Source: Dillenia suffruticosa
Lineage: Eukaryota > Streptophyta > Magnoliopsida > Dilleniales > Dilleniaceae
Assembly: GCA_033439265.1 (NCBI GenBank)
Contig: JAVTVX010000005.1
Span: 258,001 to 322,000, forward strand
Length of the DNA: 64,000 nucleotides
Direction of reading: 5' to 3'
The notes under the pieces are model-generated. The model worked only from the letters and a program-made list of their open reading frames with translations, was not told the DNA's origin and did no database searches. Positions 29,178 to 42,700 of the stretch are shown here, piece after piece. The first letter of the stretch is position 1; each line of letters begins with the position of its first letter. A program made the translations under genes and the position numbers.

Positions 29178-29188
29178 TCTCCCTCTCC
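29135..29188 (+). repeat. (CT)n tract
   Basis: CT dinucleotide repeat with a few interruptions, GA-rich on the minus strand. Such tracts are common in plant 5' leaders and core promoters. The flanking 29.1-29.5 kb is less AT-rich than its surroundings, fitting a promoter region for a minus-strand gene. Confidence 0.8.
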
Positions 29189-29599
29189 AGATTTCAAAAC
29201 TTTCTGACTAAACTGGAGGGCTTAAACGTCTCTTTAACTCTCTCTTTCTTCTCTTTATCAGGATTCAAAGGTCGGTCGATGCTAGTGTGGCCGCTGGCGT
29301 CACTCGATAAATTGGAATCCAAGTCAAACCGATGGACTGTTAATTTACAAATTTCCCAATTCGTCCCTCCATTTTCCAAATATTTAGTCCCTATGCCACA
29401 GGTAGGTACACCCCAAATCTAATTAACCGGCCATCAGGCTCTCGGAGCGACGAAATTTTGGGATATTATAATCAGGTGTGGTTTGTGGCAGGAGCTCCGC
29501 CGTGCTCTCTGCTTAAGCGCACCATTGGATCATTTGTAGCGTTCATCCTGAGGAAATGTGCAAATCAATTAGCAAACGAAGCAATTCACAGTAAAAATA

Positions 29600-32300
29600 A
29601 TTACATGTAGTCTGACAGTTATATACTTAATAATTTTAATTTTTTTAATCAAACAATATTGAATTATAATAATAATACTGATTTATTTTATATAACACTA
29701 ATTCGATAAATTTTTTAATAAATAAAAAAAGAAAAACACATAATAACAAATTAAATCTTTTTAAAAAATGGTTAGAATTTTAATATACACTGGATCATAT
29801 AATAATGGTCATATATATACTTATTCAACGTGGTTGTCCACTACCACATTCAATTTTCAAGTGGACGTGTACATATCGTATGATCACTCAGACAAGTGAC
29901 ACCTCTCTGTATTATATTGTATACGTTAATAGATTTTTTAATCAATATGATATTAGAGTCACATTAATCTATTTTTCATATTTCTATTTCTTTTCAAAAC
30001 TGAAAGAGTTTACCATGACATGTTATTCTATCAATTTATTTATGTGTGTATGTATATCAGACCTTCTTATAAAAAAGAATAAAAATATAATTGCAAAGAA
30101 GTACAATTATTTTTAATTAAATGTGTTCTCTTTTTTTCTTGATTTCACGATAACTTGTTAAGATACGGTTATTCGTTTTAATATGAATATATATATATAT
30201 ATATATATATATTAAATTAAATAATTCAATTTTTTCTGAATATTATTTATTTTTTTATTTTAACAAATCTGGTATCTAATTACATGACTAATCCGGTTCG
30301 AATACCATAAGGTCAAATTTATATTAATTATACTCAAAATAATAGTAATTGTGAGATTACCAAAAATATATATATTATTATGAATGTTGGCTACCACTTT
30401 GCTCGTGCAATTAGATTTTCAAACGCACGAAACATAATTCATGAATAATAATAAACGAGAATGTGAATTGTTTTGGCCTTTTCAATTTAGAACTCCAAAT
30501 AGGATCAAATTTTCACATATTATACAAATATGATGCATGCTTTCGACAATTTATGGAGTTGATATATATATATATATTAAATTAAATAATTCAATTTTTT
30601 CTGAATATTATTTATTTTTTTATTTTAACAAATCTGGTATCTAATTACATGACTAATCCGGTTCGAATACCATAAGGTCAAATTTATATTAATTATACTC
30701 AAAATAATAGTAATTGTGAGATTACCAAAAATATATATATTATTATGAATGTTGGCTACCACTTTGCTCGTGCAATTAGATTTTCAAACGCACGAAACAT
30801 AATTCATGAATAATAATAAACGAGAATGTGAATTGTTTTGGCCTTTTCAATTTAGAACTCCAAATAGGATCAAATTTTCACATATTATACAAATATGATG
30901 CATGCTTTCGACAATTTATGGAGTTGGGTCCATAGCTAACACTGGGGGCAAAGAAATAATATAACTTCTAACATGGGTTATTAAGGAAATTCAATTTCCA
31001 TTTGACCTGTCATCTCAATTAAATTAAGCATGATTTTTTATTGTAAATTTTTTGTGTGGTCATGGCTTCTCCTTCATGCATTGATCAATGCAAAACAGGG
31101 GACACCAGTCCACACCACGCACATGGACGGTGATGTGGGCCTTATTTTTATTTTTTTATTATTGTCAATTACCTTTCAACCCTTCAAGAAAATGCAAGAT
31201 GTGACTCTTAGGTGGGTTGGTTTGATTGGCCATCGGCGGTGATATGGAATGCCATGATCTATATATTAGACCAATTTATGGTTGATACATAATTAGCAAC
31301 AATTTAGAGTAAACTTCCCCTTTTTAATTAAAGTTAGTTTAGATTTCCCACTGCCTTGTTACAATGATTGAAACTGAGCTTGAAGGCCCTAATTACGGGT
31401 ATAAAAAAAATAATAAAAAAAAAAAACAAATGATTCATATTTTGAGAATGCTTTTAACACATATTAGTATAAGGCTATTTTTTGATCTAACACTTTAAAA
31501 TTATCATGCAAGAGACAATTCTTACGCCTCTTATCCATGCCATTTGTGATGGACCCGAAAATTTTTAAGTTCTCACTTTTTGAATTGCCCCGTTTCAAAT
31601 ATCATTACCAAAGTACATGCAGAGACATAAAAATGACACTTTCAAAAAACCAAAAAAGGAAAAAGTGCAAACAAACAAAATGATACCATTCAGTACTTAC
31701 CTTCTCATGGATTTGCCATTATTTTCAAAAATCGGTAAAATTTTCAATTTTCTAAATATATTTTCAAAAAAAGGAAGAAAAATGTCGAGATGCTTTTCAA
31801 ATGCCAAACCAAAGGGATTCATGGCATCATAAGCATCATTCATGGTGCAACCTGCACACATAAACATCATATGAAGTAAAGAACGTACTGATCAATGAGC
31901 ATTAAGCATAATTCCATACTCTTCCATTTTTTTTTTTAAAGTACCAACAGTTTTGGAAAATTTCTTTCCACACTGAATCATATGCAATACAAAATCCCAA
32001 AACATATCTCATCAAAAATTAAAAATTTAGACAGCCTAAGGGCGCCGATAGTAAACAAGTGAAGCACATCTCCTAACTTCTGTTTTTTGGTAAGGTGGCA
32101 TATTTCCTACCTTGAAATTAGAGAAAAAGAAGCAGGTAAACGTTATATGTATGTAACCTATTAGCCATCAGAGGGGTACCAGCTTCAAAATATGGTCTCT
32201 CAGTTGAGGAATCCCATAATATTTACTCCTTCCTCTTGTTTCAGGGACTGGTAATATACTTCCTTCCATTGTTTAAAAACTCTGCTTCCAAATGACCTAG
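29600..32300. other. AT-rich intergenic space
   Basis: No gene. Apart from the tandem duplication listed separately, it holds AT-dinucleotide tracts and short frames only. The right end should include the 3' UTR of the SLT-like gene. Confidence 0.55.
30211..30926 (+). repeat. Perfect 365-bp tandem duplication
   Basis: The segment 30211-30561 recurs at 30576-30926 with a constant 365-bp offset, and I found no difference between the copies. Each copy is preceded by an AT-dinucleotide run (about 30187-30210 and 30563-30575), so the repeated unit is (TA)n plus 351 bp. The identity means it is very recent, or an assembly duplication anchored on the TA tract. Confidence 0.92.
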
Positions 32301-32364
32301 AAAACCAAACCTCCGAACTAGACAGTGCCAACAGGACTGGCAGGTTCAAAGCATTACAACAGCT

Positions 32365-32376
32365 CTATAATATGTA
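32365..32376 (-). other. C-terminal CaaX box (CYIL) codons
   Basis: The final codons TGC TAC ATA TTA before TAG encode C-Y-I-L. A Cys at position -4 with aliphatic a2 and a terminal Leu is the recognition pattern of geranylgeranyltransferase I (established). Prenylation would tether this otherwise soluble protein to membranes. This is predicted from the sequence only. Confidence 0.6.
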
Positions 32377-35300
32377 GCAGGCCCCTTGTTCAGCACTGAG
32401 AAAGGATGAAATTATCAGAGAAAAGAAACTTCCAGCAGCCTGTCAATTACAGAGTTCAAAGATACATTACCTCTTCGTGTTCTCATAATTGCTTATCGCA
32501 GCCTCAAACTTGAGCCAAAGTGGACCTGTCTCCTGGAAATTTACGTTTTGTGGGCCAGCCAGATAAGCTTGAACAATGAACTGGCGAGTTCTTTCTCTGG
32601 TTGGAAGCCATCATATAACTCAATTACTCAGTTGCCATTAAATTTGTTTATTTTTTTCATATTACTTTTATTTATGAAAAGAAAATGAATATCACGGCAG
32701 AAGTTCTACCTCCCTTCATACGTTGACAACCAAGCAATATACGCTATACCAAAGTACATGGACACAAAAGGCTTGGTTAGATCCTCAGCAGACTCAACTC
32801 TGTATGCCTTATAGCCCAAGTCTCTACAAAGTTCAGAACCATTTTACACATAATGAAATGTCATTAGAAAGGGAAAAAACTGCTTGTTGAGTTATTATAT
32901 TATATGCTGTGTATACTACAAGAACATAGCGGCTGACAATTGCTTGTTAAAAAATAAGTCCAAAAGTCGAGATCCATGTATGTTGTTACTATTGTGCATC
33001 TTGCCATGTATATAAAATCAGATCAAACTAGTTTTCCACATACTTGTAAAGCCATGAAGCTGTTTGATAGTCAATCCCCATTATTCCCATGCGAGATCCA
33101 AATCCATTCACAAAACGCATGCTAACAACCTCCGCTAAAGCACATAAGACTGACTGTATCAAAAAGAGAGACTCATCAGCATAAGAAGTTTCAACTAAAA
33201 GAAAGAACAATATTCGGCGACTTTAGATTATAAACATTCAGAACATAAGTCAACATTAGAGTACCAGGAGTCATCCATATTTGTGATGACTGAAAGTTTT
33301 GCCCCTTTATTCTTCAGAATAGTCTAGAGACATGCATCCTAAACGGCCTTATATGGGCAACAATCAAAAAAAATTCTCACATTTCAATCTTATCAGCGTT
33401 GTCCACATTTTTTAGGTTTCTTAATCGAGAAACAAGGTGATATATACCATGCTGGAGGTGGTGGAATGGAACTAGCAGGAGAGGCATTATTCCTTTGTTA
33501 GTACCTAACACTTTTCATCACCTCCCCCCCCCCCACGCCCCCACCACCCCGACAACCAACCATCACAAAGAAAATAAAATAATTCAGAGAAAAATTTTAA
33601 ACACTGATCACAATACAAAATTTCCATATTTTAAGTAGTCACCAAATTATTACGAGGCAAAATTATATAAACTTACAAAAGATGCAAGTGTGTGTGATTA
33701 GAAGAAATTTCTCTCATCAATACCTGAATTTGAAAAGGTTCTAAGAGAAGTCTATTTCAAAATAAAGCAAATAATATTGTCGTCCTATCTTCTACACAAA
33801 CTTAGTTACTGGTTTGATTACTAGTCTTTTTCTTCTCCTTTAAATTTCAAAAATTTGGAAATTATCCTAGATAAATAAAAAATAAATACACATTTACATA
33901 AACATATATGACAGAATTCGGGTCAAGTTTTGAACCTTTTATGTAGATCTACTCTTAAGTTTAAGTTTCTAGACATAAAAAAAAAGTTGCTATTAAGTAA
34001 AGCACAAAGGTCTCCAAGAAGGACGTGATTGCCAGTGACATCATAAAATTTGAATCCTCACCATGTATTTAGTTTGTTAAATAATTGTGTTCTCAACTCA
34101 ACTCAACTTTCTTAGTGTCTATATTCACTTTTCTGATTCTTTTATTACTTTCTTGTTTGATTGATTTATCTAAGAGTTTGTCCGGTGAAAATCGCAGTAT
34201 TTTCAAGTAGATAATGGAAAATATTCATCAAGCAAAAAAAAAAATCTAAAAATAAAAGTCATGTCAAGCACTCTCAGTAGTTTATAATTTAACTATTTCT
34301 ATGTTATAAGTGAGAAGATGTGGCCACACAGGTTTTCTGCGCAAAAATTAAAAAATTAAAAAATTAAAAACAAGGCAAGCTTTCCTTGGGCCCCATATGG
34401 TTCGGGCTGTGTGATTGCATGTTGAGCTATTCATAAGTTCATTCATATTACCAAATAGGAATGATATCAAATGAAGTTCAGTTGATGGGAAACTCACACG
34501 GTATGGGTTCTCTTATAGGTGCAGGCAAAAGAATTGGCTCAGGATCTGATCACATTTCAGATAAATCTTTTTGTGGGCTTATTTGTAATTTTGGCCAAAT
34601 TAAGGGCCACATTTTGGTGTCCCTTCTCTTGTATTTTGCTTGTATATCCCTTCCCTTTATTGTACATTTTAGAACATTCCTTCACTGTTGAAGTACTTAG
34701 AGGTCAGCTATGTAATGTATAAATGGGTTTGAAAAGCTAAAAGGACATACTATTTTCCAGGAAAAAAAAAGAATGATTGCTTAAACACTCTCTCTCATCC
34801 TCTTCTTCCTCCCTTCTCTTCTCAGACTTGACTCTCCCCTCCTTGCCACTCTCTCTCAGCTGTCGTTCTTCTTTACTGGTCCTACAACTTGAGTTGCAAG
34901 TGTAAATAGGTCAGAGCACTTGGTTATATTAGCTCAGCCTTATGCATTGCGCACAAAAACAATAAGCTTGCAATGAAACATAACCATATCAGTATGGAAG
35001 AAATCATTAAACATAAAATAAATGAAACATCCTTGCAGATGTTAATGGCAAAATCCTACTTATAGGGTTAAAATTGAAATAATCCCTATTTTAAGGTTAC
35101 TGGGAAACTATTTCTGGTTTTGGGGGTTTGAATGAGCACATCAACGTCTAGAGGGACAGTTAAACCCCTTAACTGGAAATAGTTTCGACCCAAAAATGGG
35201 GATTAATTAAGGTTGTAACCCCAAACAGGCATTGACATTAATACTTGAAAACAACAAATGAGCAATATAATTATAATTTTAACACAATAGCTGAGACTTT

Positions 35301-36608
35301 CACATGTTGAACATCAGTAAGCACATACAGGTTTAGCTCCTCTCGAACTGAAGTGCTTTGAGAGAACAAGTTCTGCAACCGCCTACAAAAGGAACCAAAA
35401 AAACAGAATTCAAACCTGGTTCATTCCCATCTCACACATGGTAATAAGGAACAGATATAATTAGTAAACAAGGTGCATCAAAGCAATTGAAAGCATTTTG
35501 TCTTTCAGACAAATATTGGAAGGAAAACAGAAAGCAACTTTTGATCTTCAGTTCAAAGTGTAGGAATTAAATCCTCCACATAAAGAAAGGTACATTTTTG
35601 GGATAAAAAGGTGATTAGGAAAAAGTGCGGCATCCCTTAAACAAGCAAAACATTGTTTTTTTTGTGTGTGTGTGTGTGTTTGTGAGAGAGAGAGAGAGAG
35701 AGCCTTGCAATCCCTCTTAACAAGAGAAGCCCCTTTAGTGCCAATGGCGATGACTATAATAGCAATTGATATCCATTATAGACATAACACCAAAAGTTCC
35801 CCTAGCTAAATGCAAAGATAGGTAGGTATCTCCACCAACAGTAGAACATGGTAACAATTTCAACATGTTATTGTATATATGTGTGTGTATACATATATAA
35901 ATATGTGTGTGTATTCACATCTTCAATTCCAAAATCTTTAGATACGGTAAATGATAAGTACTGTTACTTTTTTGGGTGAACCTTTGCTCTTCAAACACAC
36001 CAAAATGTTTATTTTGCATGGACCTAGAACAAACTTTCCAAAATGGATGTTCCTGTTTTTTCAGGAAACAGGAAAAGGGATAATTCAATATCTGAGTACC
36101 CTATTAGCAACCACCATATCTCAAAACAATGCATGTTAGACCCCTTCACCTGCAATAAATTATCACCTCCATCTCATATTTCTCAGACCAATTTTGATCT
36201 TGATGAAAAGAGCAACATTATCAGTTATGGGGAAAATTATATTAGGCCATGACTGCAAATTAGCTCCTGGACTATTCACATGGTTTTTTCTCACACCCTA
36301 AAATCCACAGTTACCGACGAAACTTCTTAAATAGTGTAGAATCTGACTCAAGAACTAACACCATCACAAATCTGTTACTTTTTAAGGGGCACACATCTGT
36401 GAAGTGATCCCCGTCTCCTCCTTACCTATCAATTTGAGAAACCCTTTGAGTCTTCATTTTTTCTAATAGCTTGATTCAATAACCTAAATTGCTACTCTAT
36501 GCAAGGTATGGTTTTGAGCTGGTTGCAATACCATCATCGTGGTGAATGCATGTCAAATAACTGCCATCTTGCTGTAGATTAGTCTGTTTTTTCAACATAA
36601 TGAGAATC

Positions 36609-36707
<99 letters not shown>

Positions 36708-39700
36708 AAGTAAGAATTTTAAAATGAAAATGATAAAGAGACTCTCAAAACCAAATACAAGTTACAAGAGAGGCATCATTTGCATCTTTGACTTTCAATT
36801 CAAACATTCAACACCCTAGTAGAAAGTATGTCTATCATCTCGAACCAATTTCTATAAAGTAAAAGAGAAAACCCCCAAGAACCAAATAGAACAAACAAAA
36901 TGAAATCTAAATAAAGGGAATTAGAGAGGGGCAAATGAATCAATTCAACTTCAACGATGAGTTATGACCAAGGTTGCACTTTCTTCTTTGGCTTTCTTTC
37001 GATTCAAATACTCAAAACACAACTGATTAGACTTTTTAATTAGAACTCAGTTTGGTAAAGAGGAGATTTTCAAAGCATAGAATACAAGAAATAGAAACAA
37101 CTTTTTTGTGTCAAAGGAAATCCAATCTCTCTCTCTCAAAACAAATTTAGGACTTGATTTTGAAACTGGCATAATCTTTGCAAATGCTTACATATTAACC
37201 TTCTTGCTTCCTAGACGGCAGCACTTCTGTCTTCATCTTTGATGTCAGAGAGAGAATGCTCAGGACAAGATTCAAAAACTGAGTAGATAAGGTAGATGAT
37301 AAGTAAAAATATCATAGTGTGAAGAACATTTTGTTGGATGACTTCATGAGTTTTCAGGCAACAATGTCCAGCATTGTTGAGGCCAGAACAAAGACAGGGG
37401 GACATGCATTATTGGACTTGTGATGTTTTTAGCTCTTGGATCACATTGAACACTATTCTAAAAATTTAAGGATAAATTGAATGCAATCAAAGTCAGGGTG
37501 CATCTTGAAAACACACAGAAAGTTCAGGGGGCTTGTTTGTGGTTTTAACCAATTAAATGCCAACTAGGATTGTGTATGAGCAAAGTTAGTTCTCATTCTA
37601 GGTGTCACAGGGAACGAGCTGGTGATTCATGAAAAGCAACATAATAATAAAGGTCTATGAGGAAGATGCTATGGACCTTTGGCAAAGTAATTCAGCTATG
37701 AGGCACCCAACAGCTAGAATGCCAGATCTACAGCTGAAGTGGACATAGATATAGGAGACTAACACAAGATGTAGTGGTACCTACAAGATAAGTTGCTTCA
37801 GTTTTTAATTAACTTTTGATCAGAAAAAGACCAATTCCGTGAATTTTTCAGTTTTTTTTTTTTTTTTTGGGACAAATAAAAACCTATTGAATGAAAGAAA
37901 GCGCGAAAGTAAAACCAAATTGTTTATGCTTCCATTCATAGTGAAAAGGCAAGTGAAACCAAATGATATTTCATGGATACAGTGATGCAAATAGGATAAT
38001 GAAAAAAAAAAGTTACATGAATGTGTTTTATGATTTCCATTAGAAGGTCATTTTGTTTCTAGTGTATACCATACATTCATGTTGCAGGCACCAAGAAAGG
38101 GCACACAAGATAACAGATTTTGGGTCTTCTTTTCATTGCAATCATCCACATTGATAGTAAGGTTCATTTGTACTAACCATGGGCTGTTTAGTTTTGAGTG
38201 TCATCTGCAATCAAACACTTCCCCAACCGCTATTCAAGAAAGGAACAAAAAATGAAAAAAAGAAGGCACCACAAGGGAGGCACAAGTTCTCCATTGTTTT
38301 GTGAAGCACTTAGAAAATGGCATTTCACACAGCTCAGGCACAAGAACTTCTGGGTTACACGCACATGCCACAAGGTGTAACATAAAGGAGTCAACAGTGG
38401 GGGATGACATTATGCAATATATAACTTCAGTGTAAAGGCAAATGGTGGCAGCATTGGAGATGATAGGTGCTGATAAAAGACGAAATTAAAAGCATAATTT
38501 TCAGACTTGGCTTATGTACCTTCAGTTCTACCCGAGAAAGATAAGGTCGCTTCTCTAAATCATTAGAAAACCGCACTTTTCCATGTTTCTCTCCTGTCCT
38601 CATCCACTCTATAACTACGTCGGGATGATTCCACATCTCTTCCATGTCTTCCGGAGAAGTTCTAGAATCCCAATATGTGTATCCAGCACCTACTAGCATA
38701 AACAAAGTGAGACAAGACCCAATTGCTACAAAACAATATATTTCTTATTGGTAACATGATGAAATTAACATTGATAGTGCTATATTTCCAATTTCAATAT
38801 ACGATGCTCACAAGCAGTTTCCATGCAGATTAAATTTGGTACTTTTTTTAGTACACAGCCCTCTATTTTTTACCAAAATATTATATCCTTGATGCTTGCC
38901 AGGAAGTGATAAGATGCCTTTAGTTGGGCATAAGGCAGTATTTCACTGCAAAAGAGTAACAAAATTTGAAAGGCAACATAATGAAGGGCAGTGCAAATAT
39001 AATAGAGTTCTATGTCCAATATCAAGCATAGAGATCATGTTTTCTTTTATATGAAAAATATTATTTTATTAGATGAAGAAGGGAAAAAGGGGTGTTTGGG
39101 AAAAATTTTCGAGATAAGTACCTGACTGCGGATAGAAGAGGTTTTTAGTAATTTTCTTAGTTTTTGCTTTTTGATAAAAAGAGAATATAAAAATAGGTGG
39201 TCACATAGAAGTAATCCAAAATTTCTGAAAGAAGATCTACAAATAAGGCTCATGGGATGGATTTCATTAGCACAGATAGACCAGAAATGGTCTTCAAACA
39301 TCTTCAAATGATAAAAAAGACCTAGGCTAAATTATGAGGCAAAAAAAAAAATGTTTCTCAACACTCACAAAAAATTCTCCCATCCCTTTCCTTCCACCAA
39401 CCAAAAAATGGTAAGAGGGATAAGCCAAACAAGGTTTTTCTTTGCCATACAACTCCACAGACCCACAGCTCACTATGCACAGGCTTCCCAGGCACCCATT
39501 AGAGAAGGAGAATGTACAAAACTAGACTCCAAATAACCTTAGTTCAGTCACAGTGAAGAAGGTGATCTGCGCTCTCCAATGCTCTTGTACAAAGAGAATG
39601 CTTGCTTACCAACACATCACACCGATCAAGATGTTATCTTAGATTCTAACCCCAAGTAGCCACCCAAGCAAAGATATCAACCCAACCGGAACAAGAGACT

Positions 39701-42700
39701 TAGTCACCACTTTCCACAAAAATGGAGAGATTGTCTTCTCCTCTTCATGGCCACTCAACTGCTTTGTGTCCACCTTTAGATCAAGCTTCCCTAAAAAAGA
39801 CTTCTAGATTAATTATTTCTTACGACCAACCTTCAACATACCTTTGAGGGCCTCTGAAAAGGAAACGAAGTGCTCAAGCTCCTAATTATTCACATTACGA
39901 GTAAAAACCACCGGCCAACAGACCACAAGGTAAATGTCTTGACTAGCTATTTGACTTAATAGTTACAAAGAGAAGTACTATTTTAACAAGTGTTAACAAA
40001 TATCTCATATTTGGAACAAGAGATTTTTCTCCATGACATTTAAGATCTACCAGATATCTCTTAAAAAGGCACATAAGGCATTCTTCAAAATAATGGGGAC
40101 AGAAAATACTAATAGACTGTAAAAAGAAACTTAACAAGCAAAAACAAGCAACTCAAACCGAGTCATCCAATCCTTTTCAATTCTCCAAAAATCTCACAAG
40201 CATAGAGACACTACAAGAGCTATCTTACACCAGGGATTTATTCTTTGGAAATTTTGTGATTCCTGACTAAATGAATACACCATAAAACCACTAAGATAAT
40301 ACATTTTTATACTGTCTTTACATCCAAGTGCAAACCAAAATAATTGAATTGCTGTGACAGAAATCATTCAGAGTTTCTAAAGAAACCCTCATCTCCTCAA
40401 AGGTCTCAACAGGTATATTGTGTAATGGCTAAGCAAGCAAAAAAAAATAAAAACCCAAAAGAATAAATAAATAAAAATAAGGCTACTTTCTTGTCTCCGC
40501 ACTATAACAACACACCACACAAATAAGTAGTGACAAATGCTTATTTGGTCTCTTTACCTGCAAGAAACCATACTTATTCATCCTCTGAGACACGATTAAC
40601 CAAACATAAACATTTATTTCTGTAAGAATTTAAATTTCCAAATAGTGTCTTCAAAACAAGGAGGATCTATAAGATAATTAAAGAATTAACTACGAGATAA
40701 TAAACCAAGACTATGAGGAGTACAAACCCTTGTATTAGGAGCATTTGGAAGGAGAAACAAATAAATCATACTGGATAAAGAAGTAAACTCAAGGGCATCA
40801 TGGTCATGTAACAGAAGAAATGAAAATTCCACAAACATTTCCCAACTCCTTCTATAACAAATTTGAAATAGAAGCACCATAAAAAGTGAGAAACTAAACA
40901 TCTTGGAAAGAGTAAGAAAAGAGGACTATCACCAATATTGATGTGCTAACTTTCTGCATATATCATGTAGGACAACTAGGGTAGATTGCCTGCATTTGGA
41001 AGAATGATGGGTTGTGATTGAAAAGAAGCCAAATTTGTTTATAAGTAGAGAAAAATCTGTTGTTCAAAGTCATAGAGAAGTTTGATCAACAAAGGCATAG
41101 AGAAGATAAAAAGAAGATGAAAAACCTAGGCACGCATGCCTTCGGTACAAATAACTAATCAATGAACTTTCAATAATTCATTCAATTTGTTTATGGTTTG
41201 CATCAATGAGCCATATTTATAAATGCTGACTCCTCTCCCTGTTCTATTGATCAGAAGCATCCAGCAGCTTCTAAAAATGCATCAATCAATATAAAAACAT
41301 AACATAATCAACTATGCTAAAAATAAAAAGTTTATTAGACTCTAGCACTCGAAAAAAAAACAATAAAACTAATAGTTAACAGAATCGGAAAAAATGGAGT
41401 TCTAAATGAAACAAAGGAGGTTAAGAAAATACCTTCTTCAAGACTAGAAATTCCTGAAACTTATTTCTAACTTTTAATAACTACTAAACTTACAAAAATG
41501 CTCAAAATACAACCAATATCCCTTACAATAGATGCACCAAACATTGCAAAATGTAGTTTTCTTGTACCATGCATTATCGACCACCTTTTAGGATTTTTCC
41601 TCCAAGTTTCTTCCTGTAATACAGTAGTAACTTTCTGCATTCCATTTCTCATTTCTGAACCGAATCAAGATCATCCTTTTCTCATAGGATAAGAATTATA
41701 AATCCACACAGCTCCTGATGTGAAAGGGCTACCAAGTGGGCCTAGCAACAGAAATTCCACCTCCCTCCCTCCCTCCCTCCCTCCAGACTGTCTTGATTTT
41801 GCAAGAAAATATAACTCTATGTAATTTATATTTCTCAAAATTTCAGTGAAGCTAAGTGGTTATGGGTTCAAAACAGAATAAGCTTCTTTGTTTGCAGGGG
41901 TAATGTTGCAGCAGAAATGTGGTGCACTAGACTTGCCTCGGCTTGTGGATAATGGTCACAAACATCTATCTCATTCGCAATAAAAACACAAATGGAGTCT
42001 ATCTCATTCACAAGACAAATTTATATAATATGGATGTCATTTTAGAGGCTTGTGCAAACACACATTAACAGCAATTTTCTGAAAATATATATATAAGAAA
42101 ATAAAAAGAAAATGAGAGTAAATTATTTAGTGGCAAGATACCCAGTTTATGTGACAGTAAGAAGGCTCTCCAAATTTACATGAGGAACTGCAGAAAAGAT
42201 GTCAAACCATTCTCCATTGAAACTAAAACTTTACTTAGACAGGAGTAACTCTAAGAAGAAAAGAAGGGGATGGATTTATATAGGATGATGGCAATAGAAC
42301 AAAGTAAAAATATCTTGATGTTATGAGTCTCAATATAGATATTGAAGCCCCTTCTTGCAAAAATCTTATCCAATCCAAATCCTCCTAGAAGCCGTCATGT
42401 TCTATAGAGTTGTTAGTAATTGCCACCATTCTTCCCATTTTGCTCCAAAAATATAACCTACACAGGAGACTACAACAACAGTAAGGAAACTAAACAAGGC
42501 CTCTCAATCCAGTCAAGTTATAGGAGATTGTTGTTTGCCAAAGTCAAGCAAATGATGCTTTCAGCATGGTGCAGTCAAAGCCTAACCAACAACTGTAGAG
42601 TTAGGCACAGAAAGTTTCTGAAATCTTGAATCAGATCTTTTCTTCTTTTTTAATTTTAAATAAAACTATGCCAGAATTTTTTTAAATAGATTGGATTGAT

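Noticed and set aside
34440-34880. LTR-like sequence with TATAAATGGG and a CT-rich downstream part in SLT gene intron 8
   Set aside because: Neither TG/CA ends with a target duplication nor a partner LTR could be found.
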